This document shows positions 1-9,300 of a stretch of DNA of 33,331 nt, piece by piece. Every line of letters starts with the position of its first letter. The first letter of the stretch is position 1. This DNA comes from Chloroflexota bacterium (GTDB lineage: Bacteria; Chloroflexota; Dormibacteria; Dormibacterales; Dormibacteraceae). Position numbers and translations under genes: made by a program. The stretch covers positions 1-33,331 of the forward strand of contig VBII01000044.1 in NCBI GenBank assembly GCA_005887735.1, given 5' to 3'. The notes under the pieces were generated by a model. It saw only the letters and a list, made by a program, of their open reading frames with translations, had not been told where the DNA came from and did no database searches.

Positions 1-2141
1 CAGTCGAAACGTCGCGCCCACTCAAACGCGTGCTCGCCTGTCGTCTGGTTTTCCGCCGGCCGGTCGAGCAGCCTGGTGATCCCGGCGGCGTAATCGGCGA
101 CGTCGAGCGGCTCGGCGAGATGCCCGGTCCCGGGCGCCACGGTGACCGTTGGACCGGCCTGGTTCCACGCGACCACCGGCACCCCTTTGGCCATCGCTTC
201 GATCACGCCCATTCCGAAGTCTTCCTCCGGTGCGGGGTAGACGTACACCGCGGCGCCCGCGTAAAGCGACTGCAGCTCGTCCTCGCTGATCGGACCCAGG
301 AAGAGAACTGCGTCGTCCATGCCGAGCTCAGCCACGAGCGAGTTCAAAGAAGCGGTGTGCGAGGTGGCCGGCCCTGGGACCACGAGCTGCGCCCGAGGAT
401 GCTTCTTGCGGACCTCGGCCATCGCCCTGATCGCCAGGTCGAAACGTTTCTGCGGGTAGTGCCGGTTGGTCAGCAGAACGTACGGGCGCCGGATTGGATA
501 TCCGTTGATGGTCAGGCCTCCGCTGAAACGCGACTCAACCGGCAGCGGAAATCCAGAGCTCGCAACGTGGCATCCCGCCGGGCAATCCACCGCGGCCTTG
601 CGGTAGGTCTTGCGGATGATGTCGCCGATGTAGTTGCCGTTGACCAGCAGCAGGTCGGCCTCCTGGATCGAACGCAGATCCGCCCACGCTACGAATCGCG
701 TGGCGCGGAGAACGACCGCGGCCAGCAGGCGATAGTCGGCGTTCGAGATCCATCCAGTCTGGCGGTCGATGTTGCGCGGGTAGACCAGGCGGTTGGGCTG
801 GTTGAGGTACACGACGTAGGGCACATCCATGAGCCGCGCCGCCCACCACGCGATCCAGGCGCTCGGCTGATTGCAGCCGACGATCGCGTCGACTCCACGG
901 AAGCGCCAGGCATAGAGCGGCATCAGCAGCGAGGTGGCGGCCATCTGCACCGCCTCTCGAAAAGGGAACCAGCGCGGCAGCTGGGGCAGGAAAGTCTTGA
1001 CCCGGACCTGGCCGATGAGGTCCGGATAGCAGCGCGACGCGTCGACGGTCGGTGCGTAGCACTCGACTTCATAGCCGCGACGGCGCAGCCCGAGCACCTC
1101 CTCGATCACCAACCGCTCGCCACCGCCGGCGTATGTGAAACCGCAATGGAACACCGCGATGCGCCGAGGCCCTCCCGCCTTAGCGCGCCGCTTTCCGCCG
1201 ACGAGAAGCAGGCCCAGCAGCCCGAGCACCAATGAGTACCCGGCGGTGATCGCGTGATACAGCACGATCGCCCCGGCTGCTACCGATGAGCCCAGGCCCA
1301 GCCCTCCGCCGAGCACCAGCGAACCCGCCACCTCGAGGCTGCCGACGTAACCAGGGCCTGCCGGGACGGCGAACGCGAGGAGCAACGCCGGGTACGCGGC
1401 CATCGCCTTCAGAGTCGGCACGGAAACGCCGAGCGCCCAGAAGAGCAGGCTGAAGTTGAACGCGTCGATCACCAGCGCGATCCCAGTCAGCACCGCCAGG
1501 CGACCGACGACCCGCGGCGTCCACAATCCCCTGGCCACGGCCCGGAAGGCGAACGCCTGGCCGGCCATGCCTGCGGCAACTGATGGCGGCAACCGGCGCC
1601 GAATTCGCGCGGAGCCGGCGATGCGCGGGCCCAGGACCGCCGTCCCGAACACAGCCGCCAGCAACAAGATGGCGAGGGCCGCCGCGCCAAAGAGTCCGCG
1701 CGGGGCGCTCACGACTCCGGTCGACGCGACGACCGAAAGCCCGCCGAGGACGATCGCGACTCCAGCGAGGTCGCACGACTTGTCGATGACGATCGTCGCC
1801 AGGGCCGAACCCGAGGGCACGCGATGCCGGCGCCACAGCCACCAGTACCGCGCGGCGTCCCCGGAGCGGATCGGAAGGACATAGTTGAGAAGGCTGGCGC
1901 CCGCGTTCATCGCGAACGCCCTCACCATGCCCACCGGAGCAAGCGGCCGCAGCAGGATGAGCCAGCGCCGGGCGCGGATCACGCTCGTCGTCAGCGCGAG
2001 CAGGAGCATCACCGCGATCACCCACCAGCTGTGCACCCGGGCGTGGCTGAGGATCTCAGGCAGCGACACCGTGCGCAGCCACAGCCAGAGCAGGGCAAGC
2101 CCGAAGCCGGTCTGCAGGCCGAGCCGGAGCCAGCGGTTCAA
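1..2141 (-). CDS. Flippase-like (UPF0104/COG0392) membrane domain fused in frame to group-1 glycosyltransferase; C-terminus truncated by window edge
   Basis: Hand translation of the minus strand from a TTG at 2141 is open to the window edge: LNRWLRLGLQTGFGLALLWLWLRTVSLPEIL...AFAMNAGASLLNYVLPIRSGDAARYWWLWRR...AVPAGPGYVGSLEVAGSLVLGGG...LLLVGGKRRAKAGGPRRIAVFHCGFTYAGGGERLVIEEVLGLRRRGYEVECYAP...VLLTNRHYPQKRFDLAIRAMAEVRKKHP...YVYPAPEEDFGMGVIEAMAKGVPVVAW. TTG overlaps the upstream stop (TTGA). Absent from the ORF track, probably because it runs off the window. Confidence 0.85.
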   Translation of the reverse strand, partial: MNRWLRLGLQTGFGLALLWLWLRTVSLPEILSHARVHSWWVIAVMLLLALTTSVIRARRWLILLRPLAPVGMVRAFAMNAGASLLNYVLPIRSGDAARYWWLWRRHRVPSGSALATIVIDKSCDLAGVAIVLGGLSVVASTGVVSAPRGLFGAAALAILLLAAVFGTAVLGPRIAGSARIRRRLPPSVAAGMAGQAFAFRAVARGLWTPRVVGRLAVLTGIALVIDAFNFSLLFWALGVSVPTLKAMAAYPALLLAFAVPAGPGYVGSLEVAGSLVLGGGLGLGSSVAAGAIVLYHAITAGYSLVLGLLGLLLVGGKRRAKAGGPRRIAVFHCGFTYAGGGERLVIEEVLGLRRRGYEVECYAPTVDASRCYPDLIGQVRVKTFLPQLPRWFPFREAVQMAATSLLMPLYAWRFRGVDAIVGCNQPSAWIAWWAARLMDVPYVVYLNQPNRLVYPRNIDRQTGWISNADYRLLAAVVLRATRFVAWADLRSIQEADLLLVNGNYIGDIIRKTYRKAAVDCPAGCHVASSGFPLPVESRFSGGLTINGYPIRRPYVLLTNRHYPQKRFDLAIRAMAEVRKKHPRAQLVVPGPATSHTASLNSLVAELGMDDAVLFLGPISEDELQSLYAGAAVYVYPAPEEDFGMGVIEAMAKGVPVVAWNQAGPTVTVAPGTGHLAEPLDVADYAAGITRLLDRPAENQTTGEHAFEWARRFD

Positions 2142-2722
2142 GCGGTCATCTCTTGCGGAGACGACGCCGGCGAATCGAGAATCCAGCGCTGCGCGAAGGC
2201 CCAGAAGGCGAAGAGAAATCCCACGAACAGGATGGTGCCGCCGTAGTCGTGGAAGAGGATGGCCGGTGTCACGCCCACGGTCGCGGCGATTGCTGCCACC
2301 GCAGACACGCGGACCAGGTTGAGCAGCATCGTGCCCGCGAGTCCGATGCAGATGACCTGCACGCGCGACTCCAGAGACTGCGCACGTCGCAGGCCCGAGA
2401 CCAGGCTGACTCCAAACAGGATCAGGCTCTGCCAGCCGATGCAGTTCCAGGAGATGAACAGCGTGTGCATGGTGCCGGAGCCGTCCCACACGACGAGATG
2501 GCTGCCTGAGGCGGCCGCGTGGATGCCGGCCAGGCCGAGCAGGCTCACGACCATCCTCGATTCCGCAGGCACGATTGCCTGCAGCGGATTGTTCGCGCCC
2601 AGCTGCATCGCCCACGCGGTCAGCAGGTCGTCGAAGGTGGTAACGAGCGGGAGCAACATCAGCATCGCGCACGTGAGCGCGATGAGCGTGAGGTTGATGT
2701 TGTCGCGTTCGCTCGTTTTCAT
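2138..2722 (-). CDS. Exosortase/archaeosortase family transpeptidase-like membrane protein
   Basis: 194 aa, multiple TM segments, with ordered Cys (SWNCIGWQSLILF), Arg (LLNLVRVSAVA) and His (ILFHDYGGTILFVGFLFAFWAF) matching the Cys-Arg-His pattern of the family. ATG overlaps the upstream stop (ATGA). Lies next to an ORF with a CTERM-like C-terminus. Confidence 0.85.
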   Translation of the reverse strand: MKTSERDNINLTLIALTCAMLMLLPLVTTFDDLLTAWAMQLGANNPLQAIVPAESRMVVSLLGLAGIHAAASGSHLVVWDGSGTMHTLFISWNCIGWQSLILFGVSLVSGLRRAQSLESRVQVICIGLAGTMLLNLVRVSAVAAIAATVGVTPAILFHDYGGTILFVGFLFAFWAFAQRWILDSPASSPQEMTA

Positions 2723-2826
2723 CGGCGCCTCCGGATCAGCCGCGATGCAAGGATCGGAATGACCGCGGCGAAACCGATGAAACCGAGCAGTGATTCGGGC
2801 ACGATGATGCTCGGCGCCACGATGTT
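2719..2826 (-). other. CTERM-like sorting signal: VPES motif, TM helix, basic tail
   Basis: C-terminus VAPSIIVPESLLGFIGFAAVIPILASRLIRRRR: short Pro-Glu motif, about 20 hydrophobic residues, then Arg cluster, ending directly at the exosortase-like gene. Confidence 0.75.
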
Positions 2827-5317
2827 CGTGTCTCCGGAACCGGCGGGGCCGTCATAGACGAGCGACGGCTTGCCGCCGGTGTTGTGTGTCAGCGTCACCT
2901 GGACGCACAGCGATCCGCCGGCCGTGACCACCATCGGCAGCTGGCTTGCACTGGTGCTGAACGTGAATGGGCTCGTCGTGTTGGCGCCGCTCGATCCGTA
3001 GCTTGCGGACCAGGTCGAACCAACGTTGGGAATCAGCGGCACGAAGGCCGCGCAGCTCGACGTCGCCGAGACTCCCACCGCGATGCTCACCACGTCGTTG
3101 GTGTTGCCGCTGCCTCCGGTCCAGTACATCTTGAAACTCCACACGCCGGCGGCCACCGTCTGCGCCGGCAGGTTGCTGAACGACCAGGTGGTCACTGCGC
3201 CGCCGGACTGGATCTCGCAGGCGGGGCTCTGCGTGCCGGCGGTCTGGTCGAGCGTGCTGGCCGTGCACGCCGGAGCCGTCCCCGTCCCATGCAGGTAGAG
3301 CGGGTTGCCCGCGGCTCTGACCACAGGCGCTCGACCGGACGCGATGGCAAGACCGCTGAACAACAGCGCCAGCACGCCGACCACCACCCATCCGAGCCAG
3401 CGTCGATGGGGCCGCGACCGGCGCACCGGGGACGCCGCCAACGGCGCGGCCGGCGGCCTCCATCGCACGTCTGCCTGGCCGCGTCCGCGCAGCCAGCGGC
3501 CGAGGAGGTGGAGCCGCCGCAGGTGGTGGACCTCGTCGGTGACGCGTCCGGTCTTCGGCGTGCGAAACCACGGCCCTTCGTCTTTGCCGATCAGGCCTTT
3601 GAAGGCGGCCCACCCCTGGAAGGGCACGAGGGCAAACGACAAGACCAGCGCCCCGAACACGCCTTGCACGTCTCGTGCCGGCGCCTCTTCGAGGATCAAC
3701 CCACCCAGGTTCATCAGTGGAAGCGCGAAGACGTTGGAGAAGAGGAGCGACCATCCGAGAAGCGCCGTCCATCCAGGCACGTGCGTGCGGAACACGACCT
3801 CGGAGACGAGCCAGCACACAGAGCCGAGCACGAACAAACCCGCCTGCAGGTAGTAGGTCGAGTCGTACAGGAACTCGAGCTTCTCGATCGGGGTGACCAG
3901 AGGCGAGCGCAGGATCGGCAGGAACCACTTGCGGACGTTGTGCGTATGCCCCTCCGCCCATCGCATGCGCTGGCGCGCCAGGCGCGCGAAGGTGCTGACC
4001 CCAGCCGACATTGCGCAGTACGTCGGCGCGGATCATGTAGGCCGTGCCCGCGATCATCTTCAGCGACCCGACCGCGTCCTGGAATGGACGCTCGATCATG
4101 TAGCTGCCTGCGTACTCCGCGCGCACCGCTTCGGTGAGCCAGCTTTCGGATTTGTTCAGGACGTGCCACTGGTAGCTCTGCACCGCGGCGACCTCGGGCC
4201 GGCGCTTGACCCGTCCGGGATCTGAGGGCGGCTCCGTCCGACCGAACGCCGCCTCGAAGCGCAGGCTGGACGTGCCGTCGCTGACGCGATAGAAGAGCGG
4301 CAGCAGGCGCTCGATCGAGTCGGGAAATGGGACCGAGTCGGCGTCGAAGACGACGACATACTCGGTGCGGGGGTCCATGACCTTCAGCGCTTCGCGCAGC
4401 GCGCCACCCTTGTATCCCGAGCGGCTTGTCCGATGCAGGATCTTGAAACGCGGCCGCCCGACCCACTGCTGCAGGATCTGCACCGATTCGTCGGTCGAAT
4501 CGTCGACGACGACGACCTCGTACTCCGGATACTCCAGCTGCGACAGGGCGTTCAGCAAGCGTTCGATGACGCGCTTCTCGTTGTAGGCCGCGACATGCAC
4601 CGAGACGAACGGGTGGTAGCCGAGGTCGACGTGATAGCCGTTGCCGTTTCCGTTGATGCGGCTCAGCCCGTTGCCGTTCGTCTTCGAGCCATTCCCGTTC
4701 CCATTCCGGGCGCCCCCGACCAGCGTGGTCAGCAGGACCATCACGGTGCTGAGGTAGTACTTGATCGCGTATGCGAAGAAGATCGCGCCGAGAAAGAGCC
4801 CGGTGAAGGCAAAGCCGTATGCGGCCCAGTCGGCTCCGCTGCGGATCTTCGATTGCTGGACGAGGTCGATGAAGCCGTGGACGATGGCGACGATCGGGAT
4901 GAAGCCCACGACGAAGGCTGCGATGAGGACGCCGTTCAGGAGGATGCTCCAGGCGAGGTGGCCGCGCTCCGGACGCGGCCCCAATAGCCTGCCGGGATCT
5001 TCTCCTTGCAAGCGCCGGTGTCCGCCCGGGGTCGTCAGGGTGGGACGGAGGCGCCCGTTCCGGACCGCGCGGTTGATTGTCGGCTGGCTGACCCCGAGCA
5101 ACCTGGCGGCTTCCCCGGTGGAGACGAGTCGCGCGCCGTCAGGCTCGTCCTGGAGGCCAGCCGCAAAAGCCTCGACGTCCCGGTCGCTGAAGCGGCGATG
5201 CCCGCCTGGCGTGACCAGCGCGGGGTGGAGCAGTCCTCTCGCGACCGCGCGCAAAACAGTCGCCTGGCTCACGCCGAGGCGAGCTGCCACATCCTTCGAA
5301 CTGATCAATCTGTGCAA
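2719..5317 (-). pseudogene. Tandem HTH + TM + GT2 glycosyltransferase + extracytoplasmic CTERM-like domain; disrupted by internal deletion/frameshift near 3991-4006 (or assembly error)
   Basis: The frame starting at TTG 5317 encodes two HTH units (SSKDVAARLGVSQATVLRAVARG..TPGGHRRFSDRDVEAF; STGEAARLLGVSQPTINRAVRNG..TPGGHRRL), TM segments, and GT2 motifs (VAAYNEKRVIERLL, VVVDDSTD, VFDADSVP, AGTAYMIRADVLRNVGWG). The other frame (2719..4011) resumes GT2 at VSTFARLARQRMRWAEGHTHNVRK, then TM helices and the CTERM domain. The segment expected between them, containing TED, is absent. Confidence 0.75.
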
Positions 5318-5595
5318 GACGTTTGCTGGAGCAACGCAGCTTAAGCATTTGGGAGTCCCCTTTCATCATTTAAGGGCTTTGGATTCCAAGAGTGCCGCAG
5401 GCATTTCGTCGTTGAAAATGTGCAAAGATCGACCGGCCCGTTCTTGGATTTCGTGCCAAGATTTTCACTGCGCAACCGTGCGTGCGGACCTTCAGAAAGG
5501 GAATCCACGACCTCATTCTTAGTTAGAACCTCACCCCCCGCAGCCAAGCTCGGAGCCGGTGTCGAGAAATCGCCCGGCCCGAGCCTTTTTTTAGG

Positions 5596-5640
5596 CTCCT
5601 CCCCATTCATGGGGAGGTGGCGCGAAGCGCCGGAGGGGCT
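5596..5640. repeat. Intergenic palindromic repeat (two stacked hairpins), copy 1
   Basis: cctccccattcatggggagg (7-bp arms 5598-5604/5611-5617) followed by ggcgc-gaa-gcgcc (5619-5631) and ggagggg. Confidence 0.7.
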
Positions 5641-5650
5641 GGAACAAACC

Positions 5651-6397
5651 CTATTTGAGCCCCAACGCCCACTCGTGAAGCGCCTCCCTCCACGGCCTGA
5701 GCGCCCGGTACCGAGTCGTCGCCAGGCAGCCGTTGAGCGGGCGTTGCGCGGCGGACGGATAGGCCCCACTCCGTACGGACTCGACGGGTTCCGAGAGGCC
5801 GAGCTCCTCCAGCGCAGCGCGTGCAAAGTCGTCCCAGCCGGCGCAACCCTCGGCGACCACATGGACGATGCCGGCCGTGCCGCCCTCGACGAGCTCCACC
5901 GCCGCCGCGGCGAGGTCTTTGGCGTAGGTCGGGTTGACACGCTGGTCGGACACGACCCGCAGCTTCTCGCCCGACCGGGCCCGGTCGACAATGCGCTGAG
6001 GAAAGCTTCGCGGGCCGCCGAAGACCGCCGCGGTCCTGATCAGCAGCACCTGGGCACCGGTCTCGAGCACCCTCCGCTCGCCCTCGAGCTTAGAGCGGCC
6101 GTAGACGGAAATTGGCGATGCCTCGTCGGCTTCGATATACGGCTCGTGGTGCGCTCCGTCGAAAACAAAGTTGGTGGAAAAGTGGACCAGCGCCGCACCG
6201 TGACGCCGGCAGGCGGCCGCCACGATGCCTGGACCTTCCCCGTTGACTGCGCGCGCAAGCGTCGGCTCTTTCTCGGCGAGATCCACCGCGTTGTACGCGG
6301 CGCAGTTGTAGACGAGGTCCGGTTTTTGATCCGCGATCAGCAGCTCGACGAGCTCTGAGCCCAGCTGCCCCCCGGCGCCGAGAACGAGTGCTCTCAG
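5651..6397 (-). CDS. rfbD: dTDP-4-dehydrorhamnose reductase-like SDR, apparently shortened near the N-terminus
   Basis: RALVLGAGGQLGSELVELLIADQKPDLVYNCAAYNAVDLAEKEP...VHFSTNFVFDG...SVYGRSKLEGERRV...LIRTAAVFG. Minus strand in frame of ORF 5651..6979; likely begins near a CTG at 6397 overlapping the upstream stop. Confidence 0.75.
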   Translation of the reverse strand: MRALVLGAGGQLGSELVELLIADQKPDLVYNCAAYNAVDLAEKEPTLARAVNGEGPGIVAAACRRHGAALVHFSTNFVFDGAHHEPYIEADEASPISVYGRSKLEGERRVLETGAQVLLIRTAAVFGGPRSFPQRIVDRARSGEKLRVVSDQRVNPTYAKDLAAAAVELVEGGTAGIVHVVAEGCAGWDDFARAALEELGLSEPVESVRSGAYPSAAQRPLNGCLATTRYRALRPWREALHEWALGLK

Positions 6398-9300
6398 AGC
6401 GAAGCTTGATCGGCCTGTGGAGCGAGGCCGGATTGTGTCGTGAGGAGAGCTGTGATCTCGATTGCCTCGACCGGACGGCCAATGAGGAATCCCTGCGCGG
6501 CGTCGCATCCGGCCTCGACCAACACCGCCTCCGCCATCCGGTCCTGCAGGCCTTCCGCGACGACACGCAGGCCGAGGTTGTGGCCTAGGCCGACCGCCGA
6601 TCGCACGATCGCGCCCGAGTCGGGGTCGGTGGCCAACGCGGAGACGAAGGAGCGATCGATCTTGATCTCGTTGACGGGCAGCCGCATCAGATAAAGGAGC
6701 GAGGAGTACCCGGTGCCGAAGTCGTCGAGCGCGAGGCGCACGCCGATCTCGTGCAGCCGGTGCAGGGCCTTCGCAGCCGCGGCCGCCATCGCGACTCCCT
6801 CGGTGATCTCCAGCGTCAGGCGGTTCGGCTCGACTTTGAAGTTGCCGAGAGCGCGAGCGACCATCTCCTCGAGCGAGTGATCCTCGATGTTGCGCGGCGA
6901 TACATTCAGGGACACCGATACATCGAGCCCATCGTTCAGCCACTTGCACAGCTGCTCCAGCGCCGAGTCGATGACCCACGCCGTGAGCGGATGGATGATT
7001 CCTGTTTCCTCGGCCATCGGGATGAAGCGGTCCGGCGGCATCAAGCCTTCGCGCGGATGGTTCCAGCGGACGAGCGCTTCCACGGTGTGCACGGCGCCCG
7101 TCGCGAGCGTGACCTGCGGCTGATAGTGGAGAACCAGCTCGCCCTGCGGAATGGATCGCCGCAGCTCGCCCGCGAGCCCGGAACGGCGCAGCGTCTGGGC
7201 CTCCTGCTCCGGCTGGTACATCGCGTAACCGCCACCTGAACGTTTGGCGACGTACATCGCCACGTCCGCTCGCCGCAGCAGAGTTCCTGGATCGTCGCCG
7301 TGCACCGGGTACATCGCAATCCCGATCGACGCGCCGGTCTCAACCATCTGGTCGGCGATCGCGAACGGACCTTCCAGCGAGGCGAGGATCTTGCGCGCGG
7401 AGGCGACGACGTCTTCGGGATGCTTGGCGTCGGTCGTGAGCACAGCGAACTCGTCCCCGCCGAGCCTGGCGATGGTGTCGGTCGCACGCAGCACGCCGCG
7501 CAGGCGAGCCGTGACTTCCTGGAGCAGGCTGTCGCCGCGGTCATGTCCGAGCGCGTCGTTGATGTCTTTGAACCGGTCGAGGTCGAGCAACAGCACGCCG
7601 AACATCTTCTGGTTGCGCCGCGCCGCAAGAAGCGCCTGGCGCAGCCGGTCACCGAACAGGCTTCGGTTGGGCAACCCCGTCAGCGCGTCGTGAAGCGCCT
7701 GGTACTCGAGCGCGTCCGTGTGCGCCTTGCGTTCCGAGATGTCGCGCAACGTGGCGATGAACAGGTGACGCAAGCCCACCTGCATGGAGCTGACGACGAA
7801 CTCGAGGGGAAACAGGCTGCCGTTCTTTCGCTTGCCCATCGTCTCGTGGGCGCCGCTCACCGGGATGTCGAGGTTCAGCCGCCGCTGGAGGTAGTTGTCA
7901 AACGCGGCGCGATGAGTGGTCGCGATGAGGACGTCGGATTGCTGGTTGATCAATTCCTCTTCCGAATAGCCGAACAGCTTCGTGACGGCGGGGTTGGCCG
8001 ACTCGATGATCCCGGCCGGGTCGATGGTGGCAAGGCCGTCGGAAACGTTGTCGAGGACCGAGCGCATGCGCTTCTCGCTGTCCTGCAGAGCGACTTCAGC
8101 GCGCTTGCGCTCGACAAACTCTCCGATCTGGGAGCCGACGTCGTTCATGACAGCGATGAGCCCGTCGTCGAGACCTCGCGCTGCCCAGGTGTGCAGCGAG
8201 ATCATGCCGACCACGCGACGGCCGCTGCGGACGGGAAAACCGACGATCCCATGAAGTCCGACCGCAAGCGCCGCGCCAGACCGGACGGATGTGTCGCCCG
8301 CCAGGTCCGGCATCGCGACTGGCGCGCCGGCTTCCCAAACGCGGCCGGCCAAACCCTCGCCGCGCCGATAGGCCACCTGCGATGCGGTTGCTTCATACGC
8401 GGTGGTGTCACGGCCAGGCCGCTTCCAGGAGCCGACGAAATGCATTGCCTCGCGGTTGAAGTCGACCTCCCAGTACTCCGCAAGCTCCCAATCGAGGGTC
8501 CGGCACAGGCCTTCGAGGACCCCGGGCGCGGCCTTGTCCCAGCCCGGAGACGTGACGAGCGCCTGCGTGACGGCGAACCGCGCCGCCTGGAGGACCTCCG
8601 CGCGCTTGCGATCGCGGATGTCGACCGCGACCGTCTGGAAATACATCGGCTTGCCGGCCGTGCTTCGGACCAGGCGCATCGTGAGGTCGACCCACACGTG
8701 CTCGCCGTTCTTGCGCGTGTAGCGCTTCTCGATGCGGCGACCTTCCTCGTCGCCCGCGAGCATCGCGTGCATCGCGTCCTGCAGCGCCGCGACGTCGTCG
8801 GGATGGGTGATATCCAGAAGTGAGAGCGTGCGAAGCTCAGCCTCGCTGTAGCCGACGAGCTCACAGAAGGCAGGGTTCACCGTAGTGATGTGGCCGTCGA
8901 GGCTCGTGAAGGCCATGCCTGCCTGCGCCTGCTCGAAGAGGATCCGGAAGCGGGTCTCGGTGTCGCGCTCGCCCGCTTCGGCGCGCCGTCGCTCACTGAT
9001 GTCGCTGACGAGGGTCAGCAGCTGGTTGCGCTTGGTTGTCACGCGATGGATGGCGACCTCGACCTCGACCCGTCCCCCAGATTTGGTGATGATGCCCGAG
9101 GTGTATCTCGCAGGTGCATCGCCGCCCGCCAGCCGTTTCGTGAGGTTGGTGGAAAGCCGTTCACGATCCTCAGGGGGCGCCAGGTCGATCATCGTCGGCA
9201 TCGCAGCCAATTGCTCGCGCGTGTAACCGGTGAGGTTCACATAGGCGTCGTTGCCGGCGACGAACCTGCCGTTCTCTGTGATCACCAGGCCTTCGCCCAG

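Noticed and set aside
30-1235. Long + strand ORF (401 aa)
   Set aside because: Antisense shadow of the glycosyltransferase half of the minus-strand fusion; Arg/His/Asp-rich composition without motifs.
2852-3990. Distal part of the 821-aa minus ORF after NVGWG
   Set aside because: Out-of-frame read-through past the deletion junction; the native continuation is in the 2719..4011 frame.
3985-4015. Programmed ribosomal frameshift in the GT2 gene
   Set aside because: No slippery heptamer seen, and conserved sequence is missing rather than merely out of frame.
5341-5595. c-di-GMP riboswitch in the leader upstream of the HTH-GT2 gene
   Set aside because: Considered because a GGDEF/EAL gene is nearby, but no convincing GEMM core motif could be identified by eye.
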